64,000 bases of DNA from a virus: positions 1-64,000 of IMG/VR virus record IMGVR_UViG_3300036406_000522, one strand, 5' to 3'. The notes beneath the pieces were generated by a model that saw only the letters and a list, made by a program, of their open reading frames with translations, made no database searches and was not told the origin of the DNA. The position numbers and the translations under genes were made by a program. Positions 7,859 to 16,758 of the stretch are shown piece after piece; position 1 is the first letter of the stretch; each line of letters starts with the position of its first letter.

Positions 7859-9775
7859 ATGTCTAAAACTCCCTGGAGTAGCGTAGGCTATCTCACATAT
7901 AAGAGGACGTACAGTCGGCATCTGGAAGGTAACAGCGGTCCAACAGAGGAGTTCGAAGACACAATCAATCGTGTCGTCGATGCTTGTAACAATCAGTTGA
8001 CCTGTGACTTCTCGGAAGCAGAATCATTGCGCCTTAGACAGTATCTGTTGGAATTGAAGGGTAGCGTTGCAGGACGGTTCCTATGGCAATTAGGAACGCA
8101 TACAGTTGAACGTTTTGGGTTGGCCAGTCTGCAGAACTGTGCATTCGTGGTCGTGGATCACCCGATCGTTCCTTTCACGTGGACGATGGACATGCTCGCA
8201 CTTGGCTCAGGTGTGGGCTACAATATACAGGCCAAACATGTTGACAAACTACCGGCAGTCCGAGAGTGGTTTCGAGCGCCTACACGCATTGATCACGGGG
8301 GAGCAGACTTCATTATACCTGATAGTAGGGAAGGCTGGGTTAGGTTCCTTGCTAAAACTCTCAAAGCCGCCTTCCTTTCGGAAAGGAAAGAGAAAGGGAC
8401 GTTCACGTATTCCACACAAGTTGTGCGTGGTAAGGGAACGCCGATTAAGGGCTTTGGAGGTGTTGCTTCAGGTCCAGAAGATCTCGTTTGGGGAGTTGGA
8501 AAAATATCGGAAGTACTACTCCGACGCTCTGGGAAGAAAGTAAGGCCGATCGACTGCCTCGATATCATGAACATCATCGGACATGTAATTGTGGCAGGGA
8601 ATGTCCGACGCAGTGCACAGATAGCAATTGGCGATCCTGACGATATCGAGTTCCTGCTTGCTAAGAGGTTCGATATCGGTAACGTTCCAGCATGGCGTGC
8701 TATGAGTAACAACTCGGTTGCATGCGATGATATTCGTGATCTGCACGAGTACTTCTGGGATACCTACTCGCCTGATAATAAGGGCAATCCGCGTGAGCCA
8801 TACGGACTTGTCAATCTGCGTTTGTCTCGCAAGGTTGGACGTCTAGGTGAGGATGAGTACCCTGATCCTGAGGTTCAAGGATACAATCCCTGTGCGGAGC
8901 AGTCTCTTGCTCCATACGAGACGTGTTGTCTGGCGGAGATATTCCTGCCGAACATCACATCGCGTGAAGAGTTCTTCGATCTGATCGAGTTGTTGTATCG
9001 TGTGAACAAGCATTCATTGCTGATCCCGTGTCACCACCCGGAGACAGATCAGATTGTTCACCAGAACATGCGCATGGGTATCGGCCTCACAGGTATCCTT
9101 CAGGCAAGCAAGGAGCAACTTAGCTGGATGAGCGATGGCTACATTCACTTGCGTAACTACGATGAGCGCTACTCAGAGTTGAAAGACTTGAACACCTCGA
9201 TCAAGCTTACTACGGTGAAGCCTAGCGGCACATTGTCGTTGCTTCCTGGTGTTACTCCAGGTGTTCATCCCGGCTACTCACAGTACATGGTACGCCGTAT
9301 TCGGATTGCAGCTGGTCATGAGTTGGTGGAAGTCTGTCGTAAGCATGGCTATCCTGTGGAGTACCAGAAGGACTATGACGGCAAGGACGACTACAACACT
9401 GTCGTTGTGACGTTCCCGTTCGCGTACCCAGAGGGCACTATCCTTGCAGATCAGATGACAGCAATGGAGCAGTTGAAGTGGATCAAGCGTTTACAGACTG
9501 AGTGGTCAGATAATAGTGTCAGTTGCACGATCTACTACAAGAAGGAAGAGCTGCCTGAGATCAAGGACTATCTGCTGAAGCACTATCGTAACAATCATAA
9601 GTCGTTATCGTTCTTGCTACATAACGAGCATGGCTTCACACAAGCGCCATACGAGGCTATCACAAAGGAGCAGTACGACGAACTCGTTGCAAGTACCACA
9701 ATCATCACTTCCATTTCGAGTGCTCAATTCGAAGGTGGCGATGAGTGTGCAACGGGTGCTTGTCCTGTAAGGTAA
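7859..9775 (+). CDS. nrdJ: B12-dependent class II ribonucleoside-triphosphate reductase
   Basis: 638 residues from ATG 7859 behind AAAGGAG. It converts NTPs to dNTPs with adenosylcobalamin as radical source. Visible landmarks are the redox Cys94 in LQNCAF, the active-site Cys345 and Glu347 in NPCAEQSL, and the C-terminal shuttle pair Cys630/Cys635 (ECATGACPVR), the arrangement of monomeric RTPRs such as the Lactobacillus leichmannii enzyme. There is no nrdD-type glycyl radical motif. A phage carrying this form depends on cobalamin in the host. A hairpin with a UUCG loop follows the stop codon. Confidence 0.93.
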   Translation: MSKTPWSSVGYLTYKRTYSRHLEGNSGPTEEFEDTINRVVDACNNQLTCDFSEAESLRLRQYLLELKGSVAGRFLWQLGTHTVERFGLASLQNCAFVVVDHPIVPFTWTMDMLALGSGVGYNIQAKHVDKLPAVREWFRAPTRIDHGGADFIIPDSREGWVRFLAKTLKAAFLSERKEKGTFTYSTQVVRGKGTPIKGFGGVASGPEDLVWGVGKISEVLLRRSGKKVRPIDCLDIMNIIGHVIVAGNVRRSAQIAIGDPDDIEFLLAKRFDIGNVPAWRAMSNNSVACDDIRDLHEYFWDTYSPDNKGNPREPYGLVNLRLSRKVGRLGEDEYPDPEVQGYNPCAEQSLAPYETCCLAEIFLPNITSREEFFDLIELLYRVNKHSLLIPCHHPETDQIVHQNMRMGIGLTGILQASKEQLSWMSDGYIHLRNYDERYSELKDLNTSIKLTTVKPSGTLSLLPGVTPGVHPGYSQYMVRRIRIAAGHELVEVCRKHGYPVEYQKDYDGKDDYNTVVVTFPFAYPEGTILADQMTAMEQLKWIKRLQTEWSDNSVSCTIYYKKEELPEIKDYLLKHYRNNHKSLSFLLHNEHGFTQAPYEAITKEQYDELVASTTIITSISSAQFEGGDECATGACPVR

Positions 9776-9783
9776 ACAACTAG

Positions 9784-9806
9784 GGTGTCCTTCGGGGCAC
9801 CTTAAA
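9784..9806 (+). terminator. Hairpin terminator after the ribonucleotide reductase
   Basis: GGTGTCC and GGGCACC pair (one G-U) around a TTCG tetraloop at about 9784-9801, followed by TTAAAAATT. This is a stable RNA hairpin with only a weak T tract, so termination may be partial; it separates the reductase from the next small gene. Confidence 0.6.
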
Positions 9807-9819
9807 AATTGGAGAACGT

Positions 9820-9990
9820 ATGAAGGCAGAGATAGTGGCATTGATCATCGTAGGAGCACTCTGTATTACCCTCTTACTGATCACAGGTGTGTCCAGACAG
9901 AATTACCTAGACTGTCTGGCGAATCAGATGGAAGTGGCAAAGGCGTTGGAGACGGCGAAGTATACACATATTCTGCCAAGTTGTCGCTAA
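9820..9990 (+). CDS. Small single-span membrane protein
   Basis: 56 residues from ATG 9820, with GGAG eight bases upstream. Residues about 5-24 form one very hydrophobic span (IVALIIVGALCITLLLITG), followed by a short helical polar tail with two cysteines. The topology resembles small inner-membrane accessory proteins; an Rz-type spanin is conceivable but the tail is short. No function is assigned. Confidence 0.65.
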   Translation: MKAEIVALIIVGALCITLLLITGVSRQNYLDCLANQMEVAKALETAKYTHILPSCR

Positions 9991-10019
9991 GTACGTAGTA
10001 ACCTACGAGGAGTTGCACA

Positions 10020-10226
10020 ATGGCAATAGATTTGGCAGTTAAAGAGTTAATTGAAGTAATCGTAAGAGCAAGGGCAGTCATGACCGCGAATCTAAGTGTA
10101 TTAGAACTGTCAAGTAATGTCTCCACAACTGAATTGATGCGTGTAGAGATATTCCGAAATGTTCTGCACGAATATGTCGATGAGCTGACGAGCATGGAAG
10201 CAGAGTTGAAAGAGCTGTTCGAATGA
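10020..10226 (+). CDS. Unknown helical phage protein
   Basis: 68 residues, ATG behind GAGGAG. The sequence is almost entirely helix-forming with an acidic end, consistent with a small coiled-coil dimer. ATGA overlap with the next gene. Confidence 0.65.
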   Translation: MAIDLAVKELIEVIVRARAVMTANLSVLELSSNVSTTELMRVEIFRNVLHEYVDELTSMEAELKELFE

Positions 10227-10435
10227 GCTACTTCCGTGGCAAGTTCGATGATGGCTATCGTGATGTGTTCTTCGACGACATCGGAGCCGCGATAGCTGCA
10301 CTGCACCCTGACCTTGTTGGCGCTCACATCTTCAGGCAGCTGGATGCACTAGGTCTGTATCAATCATTCATAGACGGAGAGACGCCTTACGGTCTCCCCT
10401 ATTCGTTTTCAAAGGAGAAGAAAGATGGCGGATGA
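10223..10435 (+). CDS. Unknown phage protein
   Basis: 70 residues, starting within the previous stop (ATGA). Acidic first half, Phe/Tyr-rich; no recognised domain. Its stop region contains the ribosome site (AAAGGAG) of the next gene. Confidence 0.65.
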   Translation: MSYFRGKFDDGYRDVFFDDIGAAIAALHPDLVGAHIFRQLDALGLYQSFIDGETPYGLPYSFSKEKKDGG

Positions 10436-10763
10436 TATCTATATGCACCCCGCACCTGTAGCGATGGTCAACCTGGATGCACCACCAGAACAGATGACGA
10501 AAGAGCTGGCAGTGTCGGAGGCATACGGTGTGCTACAAGACATACATGGCAACCTGTCACCCGATGGATGGCTACTGAACGGGACAATTGATCCTGGGCG
10601 GATTGAGACTGCACTGACGCAGATAGAAGATGCATTTCCCGAGCTGTTCACACCAGCCGAATTTGATGACAGCATGGACGGTGATCATGCAAGTGCTCTC
10701 GCATCTGCAGGATGGGGTACAGACGAGGACTACGGCGGTGGCGATGGCAACGAACACTTCTAA
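10425..10763 (+). CDS. Unknown acidic phage protein
   Basis: 112 residues, ATG 10425 after AAAGGAG. Acidic throughout with a Gly/Asp-rich end (GGGDGNEHF). No domain recognised; composition suggests a soluble regulatory or inhibitor protein. Confidence 0.7.
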   Translation: MADDIYMHPAPVAMVNLDAPPEQMTKELAVSEAYGVLQDIHGNLSPDGWLLNGTIDPGRIETALTQIEDAFPELFTPAEFDDSMDGDHASALASAGWGTDEDYGGGDGNEHF

Positions 10764-10950
10764 CAGCAGAATACAGAACCTGTCGTTCGTTCGCCGCTGG
10801 TACGGTACGGGTAACATTGAAACACGATTCATAAGGTGTAGCTACGATCAGCAGAAGGAGTTCTTTGCGGGTGTCCCTCCTGAGCAGTCAATGCCGCACG
10901 CTACCAGAGATGACATCGACTTCTTACTTAACACGACGTCAGACATATGA
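10744..10950 (+). CDS. Unknown phage protein
   Basis: 68 residues from ATG 10744, overlapping the previous gene by 20 bases. An earlier in-frame start exists but would overlap much more. Contains FVRRWYGTGNIETRF and a helical acidic end; no family recognised. ATGA overlap with the next gene supports it being real. Confidence 0.6.
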   Translation: MATNTSNSRIQNLSFVRRWYGTGNIETRFIRCSYDQQKEFFAGVPPEQSMPHATRDDIDFLLNTTSDI

Positions 10951-11150
10951 GCGAACCATTCGACTACGAGAAGGCTGTTGAGACAGCTGAAGCTAGACGT
11001 GACTTCTTGCGAGAGGAATGTGCTAGCTGTAACAACTGCTCGGAGCTAGGGCAGCAGCCACACTATGAGCACTGCTACATGTTTCAAGTGCGACCGGAGC
11101 TTAATGTATGTTATCATTGGAGACGCAAAGTTGAACAAGAGAAAGCTTAA
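10947..11150 (+). CDS. Small Cys-rich, probable zinc-binding protein
   Basis: 67 residues. The segment CASCNNC followed by a further Cys about 14 residues later, with nearby His residues, makes a zinc-binding knuckle likely. Coupled by ATGA to the previous gene. The partner is unknown. Confidence 0.65.
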   Translation: MSEPFDYEKAVETAEARRDFLREECASCNNCSELGQQPHYEHCYMFQVRPELNVCYHWRRKVEQEKA

Positions 11151-11565
11151 GAAGTTGGCATCTGTGGACGTCGAACTTGAACGCTACGTGAAGAACCACC
11201 TGTCCGCCAGAAAGATCATGGACAGGTTATTGCCCAAGCTGCAAAAGCTCGGTGAGGAGTGGTGGAGTGTCACAACAACCGGTAGGGGTTACAGCACAGG
11301 TATCTCCATGCGTGATCTGGACGGCTTCAAAGATAATCGCTTGGTGGAAATGCTTGAGCGTATTGTCGCATTGGATCCTGCTAAGATGCGTTCTAGTGAG
11401 TATGCCAATTACAACGAAATCGATTATCACTTCGAGTTCGACAATGTTTCAATCAGCGTGTTCGCCTACATTAAGGAAGACTCTCCGACATGCCGTAAGG
11501 TTGTTACAGGAGAGCGCTACGTGGCTGGACATACCGAATATGACTTCAAAATGGAGTGTGATTAA
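11131..11565 (+). CDS. Unknown phage protein
   Basis: 144 residues from TTG 11131, selected because GGAG lies eight bases upstream and the start overlaps the previous stop only slightly; an ATG at about 11107 is the alternative. Lys-rich N-terminus, then an alpha/beta-looking body with GYSTGISMRDLDGF. No family recognised. TAATG overlap with the following gene. Confidence 0.65.
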   Translation: MNKRKLKKLASVDVELERYVKNHLSARKIMDRLLPKLQKLGEEWWSVTTTGRGYSTGISMRDLDGFKDNRLVEMLERIVALDPAKMRSSEYANYNEIDYHFEFDNVSISVFAYIKEDSPTCRKVVTGERYVAGHTEYDFKMECD

Positions 11566-11786
11566 TGCTTAAGTATATCGTAACAATCGAGGAGCATATC
11601 GAAGGGCCTGATACACAGCGGGTATGGCAAAGACTGCGTGATCAACCTGATGAGCCTGGTGGTGATACTCACGGTTATGCGCCAGCTAGCGGCAATACGC
11701 GTGTCACCAAGACGGAGGTCTATAAGCAAAGCTTCGATGAGATAGACCTCAAGAAGGTGGTTACAGCTTTGAATTCGAAGTACTGA
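11565..11786 (+). CDS. Unknown phage protein
   Basis: 73 residues, beginning at the last base of the preceding stop. Central Gly/Pro-rich loop (DEPGGDTHGYAP) between two short strands or helices. No recognised motif. Confidence 0.65.
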   Translation: MLKYIVTIEEHIEGPDTQRVWQRLRDQPDEPGGDTHGYAPASGNTRVTKTEVYKQSFDEIDLKKVVTALNSKY

Positions 11787-11788
11787 AC

Positions 11789-12295
11789 ATGCATACTATT
11801 GAGGAATTCAAAGAGGTAAGCCTCAGCAGTAAGTATCTTGTAAGTAATTTCGGCAGGATACTTAGTCTTCATACAGGATTGGAGCTAACACAAACAAGAG
11901 GACCTTCTGGTTATCTGACCGTGGTCCTTTGTGATGATGGATGTAGGAGTACACAACGCGTACACCGTCTGGTTGCGGAGGCTTTTGTTTTAAACCCAGA
12001 TAAGAAGCCTCATGTGAACCACAAAGATTGTATAAAGACGAACAATCTATATACTAATCTAGAATGGACAACACCCGCCGAGAATATAGCACATGCGTAC
12101 GCAAATGATAGAATAACCAACCTTGGTGAAAAATCGCATTTAGCTAAGATAGACAGAGCGATGGCCTTACGGATACTGGAGTTGCATCGCGCAGGGGTTA
12201 GCAATAGTGTTATCGTAGAGGAGCTGCAGCTAACTAAGAGTATCGTCTCAAAGATAGTATGTGGTACGACCTGGAAGGAGCTACACAATGTCTAA
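11789..12295 (+). CDS. HNH homing endonuclease with NUMOD4-like N-terminus and HTH end
   Basis: 168 residues. The N-terminus (EFKEVSLSSKYLVSNFGRILS) resembles the NUMOD4 DNA-binding module, followed by an HNH core with paired His (RVHRLVAEAF and HVNHKDCIKTNN) and the NLEWTTPAENIAHAY segment common to phage HNH enzymes; the C-terminus looks like a helix-turn-helix. It sits between small genes directly before DNA ligase, and its last bases overlap the ligase start, which remains intact. Expected to be a free-standing mobile nuclease. Confidence 0.88.
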   Translation: MHTIEEFKEVSLSSKYLVSNFGRILSLHTGLELTQTRGPSGYLTVVLCDDGCRSTQRVHRLVAEAFVLNPDKKPHVNHKDCIKTNNLYTNLEWTTPAENIAHAYANDRITNLGEKSHLAKIDRAMALRILELHRAGVSNSVIVEELQLTKSIVSKIVCGTTWKELHNV

Positions 12296-13262
12296 TTTCC
12301 GGCCCATGTTTGCTCCCCGAGAGAGTCCTCTCAAGTATCCAAATTACTTCAAGAAGCTGCGTTACCCATTGCTGGTAAGTGCTAAGCTTGATGGGATTCG
12401 CTGTCTGGTGAAAGGTGCAGAAAAACATGAGTACGACTCGGCGTTCAGAATCATTGATACGCAGATGTACTCGGTAGCAAAGAGCCGTACACTAATAGAC
12501 CTGCCAAGTAAACAAGTGCAGGAAGAATTTTCTGGCTTTCTGGAGTTAGACGGCGAACTCGCGGAAGGTGATGAGACTGACAAGGCACTGTGCAGGCGTA
12601 CAATGTCGTACGTAACCTCTGATGACAAGTACTCCGACGACCTAAAGTTCAGGGTATTTGACTGTTGCGACGTTGACCTTGCAGATGAGCCTTTTGAAGT
12701 CAGGCTTGAGTATGCCAGGGATTTGATCTCACGATACAGTTCATTGTTCCCCAACTCGAAGGTGAGTTTGGTGGAGCATGAGCGTGTCAAGAACCTGGAT
12801 GAGCTGCTTGAAGTCGAGGCTAAGTTCCTTGGTATGGGGTACGAGGGCGTCATGGCGCGTGATCCCCTTGGGCGCTATAAGCATGGTAGAGGCACTTTCA
12901 AGGAAGGTCTGATCTACAAGCTGAAGCGCTTTCAAGATGATGAGGCAATTCTGGTCGATGTACTGCCAGGGTTTGACAATCATAACGTCGACATCCGAAG
13001 TAACCTAGGTACGGCAAAACGGCAGACACTCAAAGAGAACATGGTGGAGTCGACTCGTGCTGGAACGCTTATTGTCGAGTTCAATGGTGCTTTGATTGAC
13101 ATAGCGCCTGGCACACTGACACACCCTGAGCGTGAGCATCTGTTGGCGCACAAGGAAGAGTATATCGGAAGGATACTCACATTTCATCACATGACACATG
13201 GCGCGAAGGATGCGCCACGATTCGCTGGCTTCTTTACTTGGAGAGATAAGAGAGACATATGA
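12288..13262 (+). CDS. ATP-dependent DNA ligase (T7-like)
   Basis: 324 residues from ATG 12288 (GGAAGGAG upstream). Nucleotidyltransferase motif I is AKLDGIR with the adenylated Lys33; motif III region LELDGEL, motif IV GYEGVMAR, and motif V YKLKR are all present, and a C-terminal OB-like domain follows. It seals Okazaki fragments and repairs nicks together with the flap nuclease. Length is close to T7 ligase (359). Confidence 0.93.
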   Translation: MSNFRPMFAPRESPLKYPNYFKKLRYPLLVSAKLDGIRCLVKGAEKHEYDSAFRIIDTQMYSVAKSRTLIDLPSKQVQEEFSGFLELDGELAEGDETDKALCRRTMSYVTSDDKYSDDLKFRVFDCCDVDLADEPFEVRLEYARDLISRYSSLFPNSKVSLVEHERVKNLDELLEVEAKFLGMGYEGVMARDPLGRYKHGRGTFKEGLIYKLKRFQDDEAILVDVLPGFDNHNVDIRSNLGTAKRQTLKENMVESTRAGTLIVEFNGALIDIAPGTLTHPEREHLLAHKEEYIGRILTFHHMTHGAKDAPRFAGFFTWRDKRDI

Positions 13263-13675
13263 GCAGACACATATTTGCAAAGATCGAAGAGCGTCGTATG
13301 CCGATAGTAGGTGATCTGATACGCGCCACAAGGAACTCGCCAGACTTCATCAACATCGTGCTGGCTGTAAGTCCCATACAACGTTCAGCACGTGGTAACT
13401 TTGTGTGGATACGTAGTGTCAGGTACGGCACTACTAATAACTGCGATTTCAGGTTGTTGAACGGACAACGATCACGTGCGTTCAGATACATACTAGGTGA
13501 TCGTGGTTATAACGATTGGGATATCGTAGAGGAGTACGTCCTTGCTGGTAATGAGCTTGCAAGGATGACAATCGTGAACAGGCTCAAAGATGTGGACACA
13601 GCGTGGCGCGATCCTAATGAAGACGTGGAAGGCCTCGATCAGGAGCATGACGATGGTGATATTGAAGGAACCTAA
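13259..13675 (+). CDS. Unknown phage protein, paralogue of the gene at 19,800
   Basis: 138 residues, coupled to ligase by ATGA. It shares a recognisable pattern with the protein at 19,800-20,168: VGxLIRxT, then FINxV, a basic middle, an LLxGxRxRxF segment and a conserved Trp before a hydrophobic strand. This is an internal duplication of a family I do not recognise; a small beta-barrel is plausible. Confidence 0.7.
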   Translation: MSRHIFAKIEERRMPIVGDLIRATRNSPDFINIVLAVSPIQRSARGNFVWIRSVRYGTTNNCDFRLLNGQRSRAFRYILGDRGYNDWDIVEEYVLAGNELARMTIVNRLKDVDTAWRDPNEDVEGLDQEHDDGDIEGT

Positions 13676-13880
13676 CCAGATCGCAATGTATCGTCTGCTA
13701 GCACTTAAGGGAGCACTGAAGCTTGAAATCAAAGGTCTCAAGCATAGCCAAGGCTCAGTATATGCGCTGGTGAAGAAAGAGTTCGGCTTCAAGGGTAACA
13801 AACAACGTGTGCTTGCGCAGCTAGAAGAACACATCTTTGACAAACAACAAATGGAGCTTCCGCTTAATGGAACAAATTAA
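13653..13880 (+). CDS. Unknown small basic protein
   Basis: 75 residues from ATG 13653, with AGGAG seven bases upstream inside the end of the previous gene. Basic and helical, containing SQGSVYALVKKEFGFKGNKQRV, which resembles short phage proteins that may bind nucleic acid (a helix-turn-helix-like pattern). Function unknown. Confidence 0.65.
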   Translation: MVILKEPNQIAMYRLLALKGALKLEIKGLKHSQGSVYALVKKEFGFKGNKQRVLAQLEEHIFDKQQMELPLNGTN

Positions 13881-14823
13881 CTACGGTTTTAAGAAGAGCA
13901 GCATCCGTCGTGCGTTGCATAACAAGATTTCTGATTGGTTAAAGTCGATCACGGACGAGACGTTGGCAGAGGAGATGGCGAAGGGCATCATTGTAACAGG
14001 TGGCGCTATCCCATCCATGTTGCTCGGCGAGAAGGTTCGTGACTACGACATCTACTTCAAGACAATCGAGTTGGCTGAGAAGGTTGCCAATTACTATGTC
14101 AACGAGTTTAACTTGACGACGAAGCAGGCTATTGCTGATGGTGCGAAACCTGATGCCATACCTGTAACGCCAGAGATTCGGCGTACGAAGGTTGTCAACT
14201 GCAAGGGCGAGGAAGAAGAGCGTATTATGATCTTCATCAAGTCCGCAGGTGTAGCTGCTGAGAGCACCAGTCCGTACCGCTACTTCGAACAGCTTCACCC
14301 AGACAAGGCTGAGGAGTTCATCGATACACTCGCCAAGTCCAAGAAGGATAAGCGTCCGTATCGTCCTGTCTTCATGAGTCAGAATGCCATCACGCTGTCA
14401 GATGGTGTTCAGGTGATCATTCGCTTCTTTGGCGATGCAGCTGGTATCCATCGTAATTTCGATTACGTACACGCATTGTCTTGGTACGACTACTACAACA
14501 ATCACTTGGAGCTCAATCAGAAGTCGCTTGAGTGTCTGTTGTCCCGTACACTCATGTACAGCGGTAGCCTGTATCCTGTCGCATCTATCTTCCGTGCAAA
14601 GAAGTTTATCGAGCGCGGTTGGCGTATTAGCGCAGGTCAGTTGTTGAAGATCATGTGGCAGCTTAGCGAACTCAAGTTGAGCGACCCTCAGACACTCCAT
14701 GAGCAACTCACTGGCGTCGACGCGCACTACATGATGCAGCTGGTCAATGCACTGAAGGACACTGATCCTGACAAGATCACTGGCGCATACGTAGCTGAGC
14801 TTATCGATCGGATCTTCGATTGA
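13867..14823 (+). CDS. Nucleotidyltransferase-fold protein (Pol-beta superfamily), target unknown
   Basis: 318 residues from ATG 13867. Near the N-terminus it has Gly45-Gly46, then Asp59-x-Asp61 twelve residues later followed by IYF, the GG-x(n)-Dh[D/E]h signature of polymerase-beta-like nucleotidyltransferases such as CCA-adding enzymes and antitoxin-type NTases. The rest (VFMSQNAITLSDGVQVIIRFFG, NFDYVHALSWYD and helical C-terminus) is not a known CCA-enzyme body. It could modify tRNA or other nucleic acids, or small molecules; the phage tRNAs at 21.5-22.4 kb are possible but unproven partners. The residue pattern is seen; the activity is inferred. Confidence 0.65.
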   Translation: MEQINYGFKKSSIRRALHNKISDWLKSITDETLAEEMAKGIIVTGGAIPSMLLGEKVRDYDIYFKTIELAEKVANYYVNEFNLTTKQAIADGAKPDAIPVTPEIRRTKVVNCKGEEEERIMIFIKSAGVAAESTSPYRYFEQLHPDKAEEFIDTLAKSKKDKRPYRPVFMSQNAITLSDGVQVIIRFFGDAAGIHRNFDYVHALSWYDYYNNHLELNQKSLECLLSRTLMYSGSLYPVASIFRAKKFIERGWRISAGQLLKIMWQLSELKLSDPQTLHEQLTGVDAHYMMQLVNALKDTDPDKITGAYVAELIDRIFD

Positions 14824-15068
14824 GACAGCTTTTTCTGGAGGAATACAGGGGGTCAGGACGCAGTACCGTATTAGCGCTAGAGATCATCGCCAAGGCAATG
14901 CGGTATCCCGGTACACCTATCAAGGTTTCAGACCATTACAAAGCGGATCGAGCTGATTATCATCTAACAACGATGATAGACACATACATTCAGCGGTTAC
15001 AGTTCGATGGATTTACATTCAAGATGCTGCAGGACGGTTGTCATCTAACTTTCAAAGGGCTACGATGA
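14820..15068 (+). CDS. Unknown small protein with P-loop-like GSGRST
   Basis: 82 residues from a TTG overlapping the previous stop. The N-terminal GSGRSTVLALEII looks like a Walker A remnant lacking the usual Lys, as in some short phage proteins of truncated P-loop type; no Walker B is present. Coupled to the next gene by ATGA. Start codon choice is uncertain. Confidence 0.55.
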   Translation: MRQLFLEEYRGSGRSTVLALEIIAKAMRYPGTPIKVSDHYKADRADYHLTTMIDTYIQRLQFDGFTFKMLQDGCHLTFKGLR

Positions 15069-15322
15069 GTATAACAAATGAAGAACTAGTGCTGCGCCTG
15101 ATGAATCATTCGCAACACGGTGTATTGGCACAGGCATTCGTTATAGAGGCGCTTGCAGCTTACGCACAGCGTGTCCTCGACCTTGGGGAGCCAGAAGATG
15201 ACGGCACAGGTCTGATCTCTAAGAAGGCCTGGTTTGCTATTGCAGGAGATGTGTTGCATACCATCGAGAATCGGAATGATCTGGAAGGTAATCGTATTCA
15301 ACTTATAGACGGGAGACACTAA
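15065..15322 (+). CDS. Unknown phage protein
   Basis: 85 residues from ATG 15065 inside the preceding stop. Helical with an acidic middle; FVIEALAAYAQRV suggests an amphipathic helix. TAATG overlap with the DHH phosphoesterase gene. Confidence 0.7.
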   Translation: MSITNEELVLRLMNHSQHGVLAQAFVIEALAAYAQRVLDLGEPEDDGTGLISKKAWFAIAGDVLHTIENRNDLEGNRIQLIDGRH

Positions 15323-16245
15323 TGAAGAGACCACTTGTATTGTATCACGCGTTCTGCACGGATGGCTTCTGCGCAGCCTTCGAATTGTGGCGTCGTTATG
15401 GTGATGCTGCTGACTACAAACCTGTTGACTATGTGAAGTCGCCCGAATACCGTGATGGTATCGTGACCAGTTGCGTTGGCAGGGAGCTTGTGTACATGGT
15501 GGACTTCAGTCTTCCGCTGCAGAACATGCGCAGCATTCGGAGTGTAGCAGGTAAGTTCATACATCTCGACCATCACAAGTCTGCATTCGAAGAGCTCGGC
15601 TTCGAGGATTATTACGCCGCTGGCTCAGCTGTTGTCAAGCTCGAGGAGGGCACTGGTAGTACGATGATCCTCGACAGTAACCGTTCGGGTGCTATGCTGA
15701 CCTGGCAGTACATCAATGATACTCCCAACGTTCCGTACTATGTCCGTCTTGTTGATGACAGGGATCGTTGGAAGTTCGAGTACCTCGAGTCACGTGCCTT
15801 TCATGCATTCATGCAGTCGAAACAGCCTTGGACATTCGAAGGTTGGAAAGCGATTGTTGACGACGCAGTGGCATTTGAAGATGCAATACTGGTGGGCAAA
15901 GCTCTCGTGGAGTATATGGATGCATCTGTCAGACGTATCGCCAGGAAGCCGATCTCTTGTAACATAGTGATGCCACATGGTCCTGCTAAAGGCTTAGCTG
16001 TCAACTCCTCGATACTGCAAAGCGAGGTAGGTGATACGCTGAACAGGACGACTAACTACGGTCTCGTGTGGTACATGCAAGATCGTGGTATGGTACGTTG
16101 CAGCATCCGAAGCAGAGGTACATACGATGTGTCAGCTATCGCAAGGCATTATGGCGGTGGTGGTCACCTCAATGCGGCTGGTTTTGAAGTAACTCTCGAG
16201 ATGCTTAATACTTTTCTGAAGGAGACATATGAAAATCCTAGCTGA
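15322..16245 (+). CDS. DHH/DHHA1 phosphoesterase (RecJ/NrnA-like)
   Basis: 307 residues. Motif I is YHAFCTDGFCAA (Asp14), motif III is LDHHKS (Asp83-His84-His85), and the DHHA1 substrate-binding end is YGGGGHLNAAGF (Gly278 onwards, His282). This family hydrolyses phosphodiesters in short RNA/DNA oligonucleotides or acts as a 5' ssDNA exonuclease (RecJ). The size, without RecJ's OB domain, better fits a nano-RNase or oligonucleotide phosphoesterase that could recycle degraded host nucleic acid, or degrade cyclic-dinucleotide signalling products; the substrate cannot be read from sequence. Confidence 0.88.
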   Translation: MKRPLVLYHAFCTDGFCAAFELWRRYGDAADYKPVDYVKSPEYRDGIVTSCVGRELVYMVDFSLPLQNMRSIRSVAGKFIHLDHHKSAFEELGFEDYYAAGSAVVKLEEGTGSTMILDSNRSGAMLTWQYINDTPNVPYYVRLVDDRDRWKFEYLESRAFHAFMQSKQPWTFEGWKAIVDDAVAFEDAILVGKALVEYMDASVRRIARKPISCNIVMPHGPAKGLAVNSSILQSEVGDTLNRTTNYGLVWYMQDRGMVRCSIRSRGTYDVSAIARHYGGGGHLNAAGFEVTLEMLNTFLKETYENPS

Positions 16246-16570
16246 GAATCTGGTGCTCGACACTGAGTACGGCGAGAACGCGTTGGTCGTGTTACAGTTC
16301 GACAGATACGTCAGCACAAATCATATTGCACTGACGGTTGCAGCACAACGGACTGGCGAGAATTATCTGACACTCACATGCAATCTTGATACTGAGCTGG
16401 GAGAGTTCGAATTCGCTGTCAAGGACTGGAGTGAGAATGAGGGCGTATCAGATTGGCTCGTTAAGAACGAAATTGGGCGACCTGCTAACTGGAAGATTCG
16501 TACAGGTCACGTGTTCGCTGAAGTCTTCGAGCTGTTGCCGAAATACCAGGCAATGATAAAGGAGGCCTGA
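16229..16570 (+). CDS. Unknown phage protein
   Basis: 113 residues, starting 17 bases before the end of the DHH gene behind AAGGAGAC. Acidic alpha/beta composition; no family recognised. Followed by a one-base overlap with the next gene (TGATG). Confidence 0.7.
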   Translation: MKILAENLVLDTEYGENALVVLQFDRYVSTNHIALTVAAQRTGENYLTLTCNLDTELGEFEFAVKDWSENEGVSDWLVKNEIGRPANWKIRTGHVFAEVFELLPKYQAMIKEA

Positions 16571-16758
16571 TGAAGATCTTTATCTGGAAGGATGTGTCGT
16601 ATATGCATATCATTCCGAGCAAGACTCTCTTCAGATCTACGACGATACATGAAGTAGTTACTCGTGGCGATATCTTCGCTGTGAACCTACACACAGGTAT
16701 CTTCACAGTACTACCAAGGGAGGCTCGATGGCCGAAGAAAGAAACGTCACAGAGTTGA
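16570..16758 (+). CDS. Unknown small protein
   Basis: 62 residues, strand-rich (DIFAVNLHTGIFTVLP). Coupled to its neighbour by a one-base overlap. No motif recognised. Confidence 0.6.
   Translation: MKIFIWKDVSYMHIIPSKTLFRSTTIHEVVTRGDIFAVNLHTGIFTVLPREARWPKKETSQS

Noticed and set aside
7859-9775. Class I or III ribonucleotide reductase
   Set aside because: No separate beta subunit or glycyl-radical motif; Cys pattern and single chain fit class II.
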